Part shown: positions 15,801-23,038 of the stretch, in pieces
How positions within the stretch are numbered: position 1 is the stretch's first letter
Layout: every line of letters begins with the position of its first letter
Virus record (IMG/VR): IMGVR_UViG_3300025687_000332
Span: 1 to 23,650 of that record
Source of the DNA: a virus
DNA length: 23,650 nt
Strand: one strand, 5' to 3'
Notes under the pieces: generated by a model
The model's input: the letters and a program-made list of their open reading frames with translations, nothing else
Told to the model about the DNA's origin: nothing
Database searches by the model: none
Made by a program: the position numbers and the translations under genes

Positions 15801-16657
15801 TCGCCCCCGGACTGGGGTTTAACTTGACTCCTGACCCCAGGGCGCAGCAGGGGGTTGACCTTATACATCAGGTCATTGCCTATCGGTGCATAAACACCGA
15901 ACGTGGTCTGCGTGCTTGGGCGATTGGATGAGCAAAAGTCCGTTCGCGGCTGACCGTTCCAGTACACCTGAAACACGTCAGAGCCACTGGAGCTACCATC
16001 ATCATTAAAACTGGTGCGACCGAGGACGCGATCCGTTCCAGCGATACGACCACCATCGGGGCTGAAATAAACGGTAACCCGAGCACCTTGCCCCGTTGCC
16101 AAAGCACTATCGAATACGTAGCCCTGCAACGTGTTGGAGCCGATCGCAAAGCTAGTCGTATCGATGCTGCTGACGGTGCCTTCACCAAGAAGGAACACAC
16201 CACGCAGCATCTGACCGCCGCCGAGACTCAATATCTGGTTCCACAGCATCGGCATATTGATGCGGATGCCACCGTAGTAATCGCCGCTGATCACTTCGCG
16301 TTTGGCGTAAACGATCGGGATAATGCTGCCGAGCGTGGCGATGTCCTGCTGACTGTCGAATCCGTACCGTGGCGCAAACCTGCTGTTGCGGATGATCGGA
16401 TCGGTGGTGTCCTGCGCCTGACGCGGCTGGCCTGCTTGGCCGGGTTGTGGAATTGTTGGTTTCAGTAGCGCAGAGATTACCAGCGAGCCAACGCTCAGCA
16501 GCAGCGATGCAGCTGCCAAGTAGACTTCCACACCAGCCACCACCGCAGGCTGCGGGCCTTCAGCTGCGCGTTTCCGCACCTCGATCTGGAAGTGACGGTA
16601 CTGCTCTTCCGTCAGACCAAGGATGTCGGCAAGGTAGCGATCAGAAGGCAGCATCAT
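12872..16657 (-). CDS. J-like tail tip / host specificity protein
   Basis: 1261 residues starting MMLPSDRYLADILGLTEEQY. Residues 42-65 form a hydrophobic helix (VEVYLAAASLLLSVGSLVIS), followed by a Pro/Gln-rich linker and RFAPRYGFDSQQDIATLGSI and PIVYAKREVISGDYYGG, the N-terminal pattern of J/tip-attachment proteins. The C-terminal third has RMLGGSGATHLFPDVLYDLM, INTRYGAGSFIKS, QWCQDRKYFYDAAV and LSPGDYIKVAMDE, typical of the J hub domains that contact the tail tube. Residues about 725-775 carry a module (YEITAVGNTNWAAIGG, GDTFTATADGT) often inserted into cyanophage virion proteins. Overlaps the upstream gene by 4 bases; an AGGA ribosome site lies inside that gene. The central part (about 14,100-15,750) is distinctly AT-richer than both ends. 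Confidence 0.9.
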   Translation of the reverse strand: MMLPSDRYLADILGLTEEQYRHFQIEVRKRAAEGPQPAVVAGVEVYLAAASLLLSVGSLVISALLKPTIPQPGQAGQPRQAQDTTDPIIRNSRFAPRYGFDSQQDIATLGSIIPIVYAKREVISGDYYGGIRINMPMLWNQILSLGGGQMLRGVFLLGEGTVSSIDTTSFAIGSNTLQGYVFDSALATGQGARVTVYFSPDGGRIAGTDRVLGRTSFNDDGSSSGSDVFQVYWNGQPRTDFCSSNRPSTQTTFGVYAPIGNDLMYKVNPLLRPGVRSQVKPQSGGEVRVRCPADSQQMNQRDKIRAPFTTFSGLNNESIAADSETRTASVGDTLTYKIFSESHKDVVFNNYDEPGIDDDDATAKDVASAVSSLQKSWDDALVEGELYKVGNALAICVSRTDGPFVSDADVQGGAIGVTVTATFEVVRAGQIKEHKQAYLADTVSVESGALSDLPNREVGTTGGHLLKYATAHVSNSRPCSAVEIGLKSTLGARINGLCNFQETKTFEKIDTAYCQAFENEDADDILNVFNQSGVITTPFERYSFFRIKWREYGDAAWQYLNHTYGTRSESQQSLFNFIRFEFSAVNQREFMFEPVSGFEVRADLDGGTNLYVLDYKLPLVTLPENGCAVAFNGEQVTRSADSFSINEAFGVSGLDSLYRYLRKTSGHTHAANIATTFSIASGETTANGVELSITSSDEGEVNIPLITGQSFDVSAIGQRYGVVAFGSFVIGETYEITAVGNTNWAAIGGPAFPSLGDTFTATADGTSEVGTTGEATGTYTVTVNGSLTRASGLPSDNSAFTFVADSSMPETTTFLVDTEIIVDGDSEYRIYKGLPKTDTNTYIDDYAKLAETFVYSEISTTAESGPEHEIVYVNEIVPNETAPQYDDLALVGINIRSSAEWQQFAQFSSYVTGGKECTRMLGGSGATHLFPDVLYDLMINTRYGAGSFIKSYMIDTTEFAAAAQWCQDRKYFYDAAVAEPINIRQWAADLAATHLLQFGEIDGKYFLRPAISFSAVSIAGLFTAGNIAEDSFQLQYFDPEDRDPIQVSVRYREERPSNDLTSPGLFPLVREVLVREATGSATDPIEQLDMSAYCTSRAHAIDAAKFLIRMRRIPTHTITFKTMHDGLMAGLSPGDYIKVAMDETEYDEFNNGVVTPEGALVSTKALAAGSYQVIAWDGTEGTPPADTTLSVSGDGKTATPTGIVFTVKLPSTQVRVYQVERITPDDEGTFTIEAMHMPVNSSGVLEVADGFDNAFNWEVQS

Positions 16658-17022
16658 TTGAATTTCCTAAACTCCAGCGGTTTGCAGCGATCCAGCGGCA
16701 TCCATTGCACGCCACGACGATGATGAACGTGGAGCAAACCACCATCAACAACAACGCCGATTCCAATGGTGCGTGCAGTGGAGAACAAGGTTACTGCGTA
16801 CTCCTCTGGAGCATCTAACGGTATTGTAAGTTCCTCGTAGGTCTGCGCTAACAATCGATGCCTGCCCCATTCGGCAAGATCCAGCCAGGTCGGATCAAGC
16901 CGTGGATGCGGTGCGCGGGCATCTTCGAGCACGTTCCAGACCATGATCAGGCAATCGGCGCCGTGGCCGTTGCGTGGATCAGCGCGGAACCGATGTGGTA
17001 GCCCAATCCAGTCTCTCCACAT
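16654..17022 (-). CDS. NlpC/P60-like tail protein (lambda K-like, short), possibly degenerate
   Basis: 122 residues starting MWRDWIGLPHRFRADPRNGH. Cys24 sits in GHGADCLIMVWNVL, the position of the catalytic Cys in NlpC/P60 and lambda gpK-type peptidases. The C-terminal part IGIGVVVDGGLLHVHHRRGV followed by QWMPLDRC resembles the HVGIYL...LLH segment of the family, but the first His, normally catalytic, appears to be Thr85 (RTIGIG). His98, His100 and His101 follow. It may therefore use another residue or be inactive. Unlike lambda gpK it lacks an N-terminal metallopeptidase domain. Position between the minor tail protein and J supports a tail-tip role, possibly peptidoglycan opening on entry. 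The start shares one base with the previous stop. Confidence 0.7.
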   Translation of the reverse strand: MWRDWIGLPHRFRADPRNGHGADCLIMVWNVLEDARAPHPRLDPTWLDLAEWGRHRLLAQTYEELTIPLDAPEEYAVTLFSTARTIGIGVVVDGGLLHVHHRRGVQWMPLDRCKPLEFRKFK

Positions 17023-17495
17023 CAGCTTACCACCAATGATCCGGATGTTGGCAATGCGCCAACTAAGGTAGTGCTCAGCGTACGACGCGGCACCTGCGCT
17101 TTGACGGCATCAAGTGGTGATGTCAGCTTCAACACCACGCGGGTGGTATCCATGTCGTAAGAAGCAACGCGCCAGATTTCAGATGCGACCAGCGCTTCAT
17201 CGGCAAAGGTCAGCGGATCAAGGCTGACGGTTTTGATTTCGAGCATGTAGCGGTTCTGCACCGCTTCAGCGAATAGGTTGACTGAGATCGCATCCGTACC
17301 AGCCACCAGTGATGCGCTGGAGCGTTCACCACCGCGAGCACCGCCGCCGGATGAGATAGCAAATGGCGCAAAGCTGTACGTCACCCCGCCGTACGTTCTG
17401 GTTTCGTTGATGCTGAAGTTCTGATACGGCGTGCCGGTGTACGCATCAGCCTGCGTCTTGAAGCGGACGTAATTAACGAATGCGTAGGCGCTCAT
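17022..17495 (-). CDS. Minor tail protein between tape measure and hydrolase-like gene
   Basis: 157 residues starting MSAYAFVNYVRFKTQADAYT. It contains YGGVTYSFAPFAISSGGGAR with GGERSSASLVAGTDAISVNL, then EIWRVASYDMDTTRVVLKLT and SPLDAVKAQVPRRTLSTTLV. The late SPLDA...VPRR.LS motif and the length recall lambda gpL/M-region proteins that join tape measure and tip hub. The family cannot be assigned with certainty. The start overlaps the tape-measure stop by 4 bases (ATGA), and its own stop overlaps the next start, so it belongs to a tightly coupled translation unit. Confidence 0.78.
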   Translation of the reverse strand: MSAYAFVNYVRFKTQADAYTGTPYQNFSINETRTYGGVTYSFAPFAISSGGGARGGERSSASLVAGTDAISVNLFAEAVQNRYMLEIKTVSLDPLTFADEALVASEIWRVASYDMDTTRVVLKLTSPLDAVKAQVPRRTLSTTLVGALPTSGSLVVS

Positions 17496-20400
17496 ATCCC
17501 GACGCGGCTCCTGGTCTTGACGCTATTCTGCAACGCCTGCAGCGTCAGTGCTCGACCGCGCTCAGCGGCTTGCGCCATGCCTTTGCGGTGCTGCTCAGCG
17601 GTGACGTATTCAACGCCGTTGATCACCTGCGATTCGTATTTGATGTCAAGCTTGCCGGGTGTTGATGCCATTTGCTCAATACGCTCTCGTTCATAACGCC
17701 GGTCAAATTCTTTTTGTTGTGACATGATTTGCATTCTATTCTCTTGGATACGCTCGCTTTCACGTATTGCAGCCCGTGTCGCAACTGTCGCTTCACGTTC
17801 GGTTTCGCTGTCGTCAGAAACAGTCCCGCCATTCTCGGTGTCAATAGAGTCAAGGAATGCTCTGTTTTGCGCTTGCAGATTTTCGTTTGACATCACCATG
17901 CCACTGCTAGATGGCATGAACAACTCAGGGCCGCGTTCACCGACGATGTAAGGCTGGTTTGCGTTGACCGGGCCGCCGTCGGCGCGGAATCCAAACATGC
18001 CCGCATCTAACGGACCAACGCCACCCATTTGGTTTGCTGCATCCAGTCCTGCTTCGGCACTGCCGCCAGCGAAGCTAAAGCCGCTGCTAATAGCGCCCAA
18101 TGCTTTGAGGATGGTCTGCAATGCAATCATCGCCAGCTGCTTTGCGATGATCTCAGCGGCCATTTCTAAGAACGCCTTGCCAATACTTTCAAAAGCATCA
18201 GCCAGAGCTTGCTCTGTGGATTTGGCGCCTGAGATGACATCTGTAAATGCCTGGCTAAATGCGTCGCCGATTGCTGTGGCGGCACCTGTGATTTGATTTA
18301 CGGGATCCACCAACTCTTTCAGCTCTCTTTTGAGCTGCGTAATGTTTTGCTGTACTTTCTCGAACGGGGTTGGGTCGATCTGTTGGCGAATAAGGTCAAG
18401 ATCCTCAGCGGTGGCACCAGGATATTGTTGTGTGAATTCCTGCTGCGCTCTTGCGACTCTCTCTTTTGGGTCAACCATTCCCAACTGCTCGCGCAATCCA
18501 AAGCGAGCGTCTTCCAAGGCTTCCGCCTGCTTCTTCAGCTCTATGGTGTTTTCCTGAACAAGTCCAATTCGATCATTTAAAGCATTGTTGATATTTTCTT
18601 CTATTCCAAAAATTCTTTGCTTTTCGGCTAGCTGAAGCTGAGCAGCACGTATTTGAGCTTTTTCCTCCAACGCTGCTGCTTCAACAGCTTTTTGATAATC
18701 CAGCTGAATCTCAAGGTCTTTTTTCAAGAACTCAAGACTAATTGCATCCTGCCTAAGAGCATAGGCTTTTTGTGTATTGTTTTCTGTTTGAGCAAAAATA
18801 ATCTGCCTTGCGTTTTCCCTGATTTCAGTATTGACCTCAAGGAGCGCCTTTGAGCGCTCTATCGCATCTCCTTGCAACTGGATTTGCGCAAGCTGTTGAG
18901 CAATTCGCTCTGCATCGCGGGTGGCTTTTTTGCCTTCGGAGTCCGCTGTGTCAACGGTGGGTCCCTTTAAATCAGTTACACCGTCAAGAGGCTCGCCGTT
19001 AGCTTTGCGCAACGCTCTTGCGCGAGCCCCTTTCGGCCCTCCATAAACAATGCCTCCAGCGGTGAACTCCTCCATGACGCCACCTTTGCCAAACTTATAC
19101 CCTTTTTGCTCATACTCAATTCTAATTTTATATGTACCTTTAAGGCGCTCTAGCTCGCCTCTAAGCTCTCTGATTTCTCCCTTCAACCTTTTAGCATCAC
19201 GGCCAGTCGCCTTCTGCTCGCCATTTATGCCCTCAAGCCTTGCTGTCGCTTTTCTAATAGAATCTTCGTATTCAAGAATTTTATCCTTCATTACCTGAGT
19301 AGATCCAACGCCATCGTCAAGAAGCGCGTTAAGCTCTTTTTGACCTTCGTAATACTTGTAAATCCCAACAGTGGCGGCAGAGATACCCGCAGCAAGCGCT
19401 ACCCAGGGATTCAGCAATGCGGCGACAGATGAAGCCTTCAGGGCAACAGTGAGAGCCCCAGCCGCTGAGGCTGCCTTCATCATGGCAACTCCAAGAAGGC
19501 TCAAGCCAGCAGTTCCAGCAACCTTGATGGACGCAATACTCAATGCACCCATCGCAAGCGCTGCACCACCAGCCGCAGCCGCCAACACATCAAGATTTTT
19601 CGCAACAGACAGAGCAAAATCGCCAATTTTGGGCAACAAATTAACCAACGCTGGCGTAATATTTTCAATAAAGGGAATAAATGCTTCCTGGAATTGCGCA
19701 CCAATAGGTTGCAACGCTTTACCTACTTCTTGCCGCATTTTGTCATATGCAACCTGAAGTCTTGCCCCCGCAGATTCAGAAGATGCAGCAATTTCTTCCG
19801 CCAATTTTCCATAATCATCACCCAATTGAACCAAAAACTTCATCAAATCATTCAATCCAACCTTGCCATCTTGCAAGGCTTTTGTGAGTTCAGGCCCCGT
19901 TCTTCCAGACGCTGCGGCAATTTTATTAAATGTACCAGGCAACCTCTCAGCGATCTGGTTGATTTCTTCCGCAGAAACTTTGCCCTTGCTAAAGATCTGC
20001 ACCAATGCCGTTACGGCACCTTCAACCTGCTCAGCACCGCCACCAGTTGCGATAATTGCAGAGTTGATATTCTTAAATGCAAGCTCTGCATCAGCGACAC
20101 CGCCACCAGCACCTTTAACGGCAGCGGTCAAGCGAGTCATGCCTTGGATGGCAACATCTTGGGGAATATTCAATTCCTTTGTAACGCTTGATGCCGCTGC
20201 CATTGCACGATTAAATTCGTCTTGAGATCCAGCAACGCCGCGAAGCGCAATCTGCATTTTCTGAATCTGAGCAGCATAATCCGCAAACTCACCAAGCTGC
20301 CTTCTCAAGCCACCAACCTGCGCACCAATCGCAGCACCAGCAAACGCACCGCCAACCCCACCGATAGCACCGATAGCGCCACCCAAGAAACCCTCAGGGC

Positions 20401-22297
20401 CACCAAAGATGCCACCTGAAATAGCAGCACCCGCAGCTTGGGTCATCTGCATTGGGGACATGCCACGACGGCGGCCCATGCGACGGCTTACCGCTTCAGA
20501 CTTGCGGTCAAGCTCAACCAAGTCACGGGTCAATAACTGGAATCGCTTGCTAGTGGCAGGAAGCGTAACCCTGTAATTTTCGAGCGCAGACTTAAGCCTG
20601 TTGATGCTGTTAATACTTCCGTCATATGCGCCCTTGGCTTCGCGAATCTCCCGGCGAAGATTTAAATCAGCTCTTCTTGCCGCTTCTTTTGCCTCCGTAT
20701 TTTCCCTGATTGCATCGGTTTGAGAGATGTACGAACGCCTCGCGGCATCATTTGTTTCAAGCTCAACTCCCGCCGGACGCTGACGACGGCCACCAACAGT
20801 TCCAAGATTTGTCGGCAATGCAGCAATTGGCTGCAGCGGGCCTACAGTTCCACGACGCGGCACTGCTCCGCCGCTCATTGCAGCACCAGTCCCTGGTGCA
20901 GTAGTGCCGCCAGCAGCGGGCAGCATCAATGGCGTTGCTGCGACACCAGCACGTACGGCCTCGGCAAGCTGCGCACCAGCAGCTTCTTGCGCACGCACCA
21001 TTGCGCGGTTCAGGTAATTTCTTGCAGTTGCCGTATTTGCATAAACACCTTGCGCAGCAGCGGCTTGCTGGGCCATATCAGAAACATGGCGATAACTATC
21101 TCCTAGCTGACGGAGCTGAGTCTCAAGATTCCTGACTTGGTTTGCGTTTTCTGCATAACGTCTTGATCCTTCTGCTGTTTGAACATCAAGCTCATTCATC
21201 TCAGACTGAAGCTGTCCAATCGCTTCACGCAGGTTTTTTGAGCTTCTAGCGGCAACTCCGGTATTTAGGTCTCTGACGAGCGCAGCACCCAACCCCTCCG
21301 TCGCCGCAGCGGCTTCGCGTTGGACGCGGGCAATCTCTAATGCGACAGAAACGTAATTACCTCCATCGCGGATGGTATTTACAAACTGCTTCTGAAGCTC
21401 TTGCAGGCGTTGGTTAAATCCAGCGGTTGTGTTTGGCAGCTTGCCGAAAGTATCATCAAGCAACTGCAAGCGCTTGTTGAAAGAATTTATACCTATATCA
21501 GCATCGTTAAAAGCATCTGCAGCAGAAATAACGGCTTTTCTGCCCGACTCGACTGAAGCAAGAAACCCTGTCTGAGCCTCGCTTCTCAAGAGTTTATTTA
21601 GCCTTTCCTGAAGCCTAAGCCTTTCCTCTACATTCTTCTTAAGAGTGCGCTCTTTGCTAGCAAGATTGTCTATTCCATCAATTTGAAGCTGAATACTTGC
21701 CGCTTCTTCTTTGAAAGCTTGCGCTTGAGCACGAATACTGCCAGGGGTGGCGCGAATGCCACCTGCAAGCAGCCCGGCTTTTTTTGCAGCCTTTTCTGCT
21801 TGCTGATCCAGTAAATTGAGCTTCGCAACCAGCCCTTCAATGTCTTTTCCAAACGCAGCGAAGGCGCTTGAGTCTAATTTCGTTTCAGTCCTTAACGCAG
21901 ATAGCTTGTCAATAGCATTCTGAATTTGCTTTGAAGTCGCGCCGGTAGAGTTAGCAAGATCAAGAATTGCCTTCTTTTTGGCATCAATCGCAGAGGTTGA
22001 TCCCCGTAAATTGCTTTCTAAGTTTGCTATGTCTTTCCCAAGCCGCACGTAAGCTTTCCCGCCCATCGCGGCCTGCTCTCGCAGCCCCTCAAAAGCCTTG
22101 ATCTGGCCCTTGATCGTTGCCTCGCTGTTGCCAGCTTCAGTTGCAAACTTTACAATATCTTTTGTCGCTTGAGTTATGTCCGCGTCAGACAGTTTTACTT
22201 GTTTGGATAAATCACGAAAAGACCTATTCAGCGCCGCGAGCTTTTCGCCGCCCTTGATGCCAAGCTCGATAGCAACAGGCTGAACAGTTTTAGCCAT
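17492..22297 (-). CDS. Tail tape measure protein
   Basis: 1601 residues starting MAKTVQPVAIELGIKGGEKL; it sets tail length and is threaded through the tube. Residues 1-420 are long charged helices. Residues about 665-850 match the tape-measure N-terminal-type domain (QDEFNRAMAAASSVTKELNI, INSAIIATGGGAEQVEGAVT, AEEINQIAERLPGTFNKIAA). Residues about 890-975 contain Ala/Leu-rich hydrophobic helices that could insert into the host membrane. Coiled coil follows at about 1080-1300. Near 1437-1460 is ADGGPVNANQPYIVGERGPE, the usual C-terminal tape-measure signature. The end (GVEYVTAEQHRKGMAQAAER) is a motif I recall from cyanophage tape measures. At roughly 0.15 nm per residue the tail would be about 240 nm. 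Starts 8 bases inside the end of the frameshifted chaperone frame. Confidence 0.95.
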   Translation of the reverse strand: MAKTVQPVAIELGIKGGEKLAALNRSFRDLSKQVKLSDADITQATKDIVKFATEAGNSEATIKGQIKAFEGLREQAAMGGKAYVRLGKDIANLESNLRGSTSAIDAKKKAILDLANSTGATSKQIQNAIDKLSALRTETKLDSSAFAAFGKDIEGLVAKLNLLDQQAEKAAKKAGLLAGGIRATPGSIRAQAQAFKEEAASIQLQIDGIDNLASKERTLKKNVEERLRLQERLNKLLRSEAQTGFLASVESGRKAVISAADAFNDADIGINSFNKRLQLLDDTFGKLPNTTAGFNQRLQELQKQFVNTIRDGGNYVSVALEIARVQREAAAATEGLGAALVRDLNTGVAARSSKNLREAIGQLQSEMNELDVQTAEGSRRYAENANQVRNLETQLRQLGDSYRHVSDMAQQAAAAQGVYANTATARNYLNRAMVRAQEAAGAQLAEAVRAGVAATPLMLPAAGGTTAPGTGAAMSGGAVPRRGTVGPLQPIAALPTNLGTVGGRRQRPAGVELETNDAARRSYISQTDAIRENTEAKEAARRADLNLRREIREAKGAYDGSINSINRLKSALENYRVTLPATSKRFQLLTRDLVELDRKSEAVSRRMGRRRGMSPMQMTQAAGAAISGGIFGGPEGFLGGAIGAIGGVGGAFAGAAIGAQVGGLRRQLGEFADYAAQIQKMQIALRGVAGSQDEFNRAMAAASSVTKELNIPQDVAIQGMTRLTAAVKGAGGGVADAELAFKNINSAIIATGGGAEQVEGAVTALVQIFSKGKVSAEEINQIAERLPGTFNKIAAASGRTGPELTKALQDGKVGLNDLMKFLVQLGDDYGKLAEEIAASSESAGARLQVAYDKMRQEVGKALQPIGAQFQEAFIPFIENITPALVNLLPKIGDFALSVAKNLDVLAAAAGGAALAMGALSIASIKVAGTAGLSLLGVAMMKAASAAGALTVALKASSVAALLNPWVALAAGISAATVGIYKYYEGQKELNALLDDGVGSTQVMKDKILEYEDSIRKATARLEGINGEQKATGRDAKRLKGEIRELRGELERLKGTYKIRIEYEQKGYKFGKGGVMEEFTAGGIVYGGPKGARARALRKANGEPLDGVTDLKGPTVDTADSEGKKATRDAERIAQQLAQIQLQGDAIERSKALLEVNTEIRENARQIIFAQTENNTQKAYALRQDAISLEFLKKDLEIQLDYQKAVEAAALEEKAQIRAAQLQLAEKQRIFGIEENINNALNDRIGLVQENTIELKKQAEALEDARFGLREQLGMVDPKERVARAQQEFTQQYPGATAEDLDLIRQQIDPTPFEKVQQNITQLKRELKELVDPVNQITGAATAIGDAFSQAFTDVISGAKSTEQALADAFESIGKAFLEMAAEIIAKQLAMIALQTILKALGAISSGFSFAGGSAEAGLDAANQMGGVGPLDAGMFGFRADGGPVNANQPYIVGERGPELFMPSSSGMVMSNENLQAQNRAFLDSIDTENGGTVSDDSETEREATVATRAAIRESERIQENRMQIMSQQKEFDRRYERERIEQMASTPGKLDIKYESQVINGVEYVTAEQHRKGMAQAAERGRALTLQALQNSVKTRSRVGI

Positions 22298-22957
22298 CCT
22301 TCTTGTTCAGTTCTGCGAGTGCGGCTGCTTCCATCACTTGGATGTCCTCTAGCAGCTCGCGGGGGTTCTCTACATCATACAGCGACATCAGTCCGCCCGC
22401 ACCAAGCAGCACCTCGTACTTCAAACCGACGTAGCCGCCCATCGTGACGTTCCACTGCGTTTGCATTCGCAGGAACATCATCAACGATTCCCAATTTTCC
22501 TCCCATACTTCGTAATGCTGCTCAGTCGGTGCAGCGGGACGCTGCGGCTTTAGTCCGAATGCCGCAGCGTCATCACTGGTCTTATCTTCTACTCTTTTGC
22601 CGCCTTTACACCAATACTCGACGGCACCTTTCAGTTTCCCAGACGGGCGCCCTCGAAGGTCTCGGTGTAAGCCTTAAGCACACCGCGAATCCAATACGGA
22701 TCGTCAGAGAATTCCTTCATCGTCGCCTGCGAAAATGGCACAGGCTTGCCATCCTCATCGTCGATGCCTTGCCATCCAGTTAACACAGCCTTGAGCAGCT
22801 CAAGGTCGCCTTTGTCGGCAAGCTTTTGAAACTCAGAGCGAGGCACACGCTTGAAAATCGCATCAAACGTAGACTCCTCAAATACACCGCCATCAGCAGG
22901 TTCTTCAATGGTTACAGGCCACTTAAAGGTCTTAACCTTCTTGCGAATAAAAGCCAT
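22290..22957 (-). CDS. Tail assembly chaperone G-T fusion by -1 frameshift (222 residues)
   Basis: Ribosomes shifting -1 at GGGAAAC (22640-22634) continue from 22634 to TAA at 22290. This adds 114 residues beginning LKGAVEYWCKGGKRVEDKTS and including EVWEENWESLMMFLRMQTQW, NVTMGGYVGLKYEVLL and LEDIQVMEAAALAELNKKDG. The W.VTMGGYVGL.Y segment is typical of the T part of siphophage G-T chaperones, which bind the tape measure and recruit tube subunits. The T frame has an ATG at 22484, but everything from 22634 is open and protein-like, so fusion is favoured over a separate 64-residue gene. The T frame overlaps the tape-measure start by 8 bases, exactly as in lambda-like phages. Confidence 0.85.
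22598..22640 (-). promoter_or_regulatory. Programmed -1 frameshift signal: slippery G GGA AAC plus downstream stem-loop
   Basis: On the minus strand the chaperone codons CTG GGA AAC TGA contain the heptamer G GGA AAC in the correct X XXY YYZ phase, directly before the stop. Seven bases later TGCCGTC (22626-22620) can pair with GGCGGCA (22604-22598) to form a 7-bp stem, one pair being U-G, around a 15-base loop. Heptamer, stop and stem at this spacing are the standard architecture of tail chaperone frameshift sites. The stem pairing was worked out by eye, not folded. Confidence 0.85.
22631..22957 (-). CDS. Tail assembly chaperone, G-like, unshifted product (108 residues)
   Basis: The ATG at 22957 gives MAFIRKKVKTFKWPVTIEEP, followed by DGGVFEESTFDAIFKRVPRS, EFQKLADKGDLELLKAVLTG, WQGIDDEDGKPVPFSQATMK and a C-terminus YTETFEGARLGN. 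The F.A.FKRVPR.EF ... L.GW.G..DEDG....FS pattern is a well-known tail assembly chaperone family. A TTG 51 bases earlier lies inside the terminator hairpin and would add unrelated residues, so it is rejected. It sits directly upstream of the tape measure and after the tube gene, as lambda G does. The stop TGA immediately follows the slippery heptamer. Confidence 0.92.
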   Translation of the reverse strand: MAFIRKKVKTFKWPVTIEEPADGGVFEESTFDAIFKRVPRSEFQKLADKGDLELLKAVLTGWQGIDDEDGKPVPFSQATMKEFSDDPYWIRGVLKAYTETFEGARLGN

Positions 22958-22992
22958 GAGTGAAAATAGACTCTTGCAAACTATACAGCAAT

Positions 22993-23018
22993 AAAAAAGG
23001 GACCGCAACGCGGTCCCT
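22993..23018 (-). terminator. Intrinsic terminator after the major tail protein gene
   Basis: On the minus strand AGGGACCGC, loop GTT, GCGGTCCCT form a perfect 9-bp GC-rich stem followed by a run of six T (TTTTTTATT). It lies in the gap between the tail-tube stop (23039) and the chaperone start (22957). A terminator at this place would keep tube protein expression much higher than that of the chaperone and tape measure, with downstream genes reached by read-through or by an internal promoter that I cannot identify. Confidence 0.9.
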
Positions 23019-23038
23019 GCGGATCCATCTCTCGCCGA

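Noticed and set aside
22290-22484. Separate 64-residue gene starting at ATG 22484
   Set aside because: The same frame is open and protein-like up to 22634, where it meets a perfect slippery heptamer, so it is the end of a frameshift fusion.
22958-22995. TATAGT as a promoter restarting transcription after the tube-gene terminator
   Set aside because: Weak match with no -35 element that I can defend; read-through is as likely.
22958-23008. N-terminal extension of the chaperone from a TTG at 23008
   Set aside because: It begins inside the terminator hairpin and adds Cys/Phe-rich residues unlike the family; the ATG at 22957 gives the usual N-terminus.
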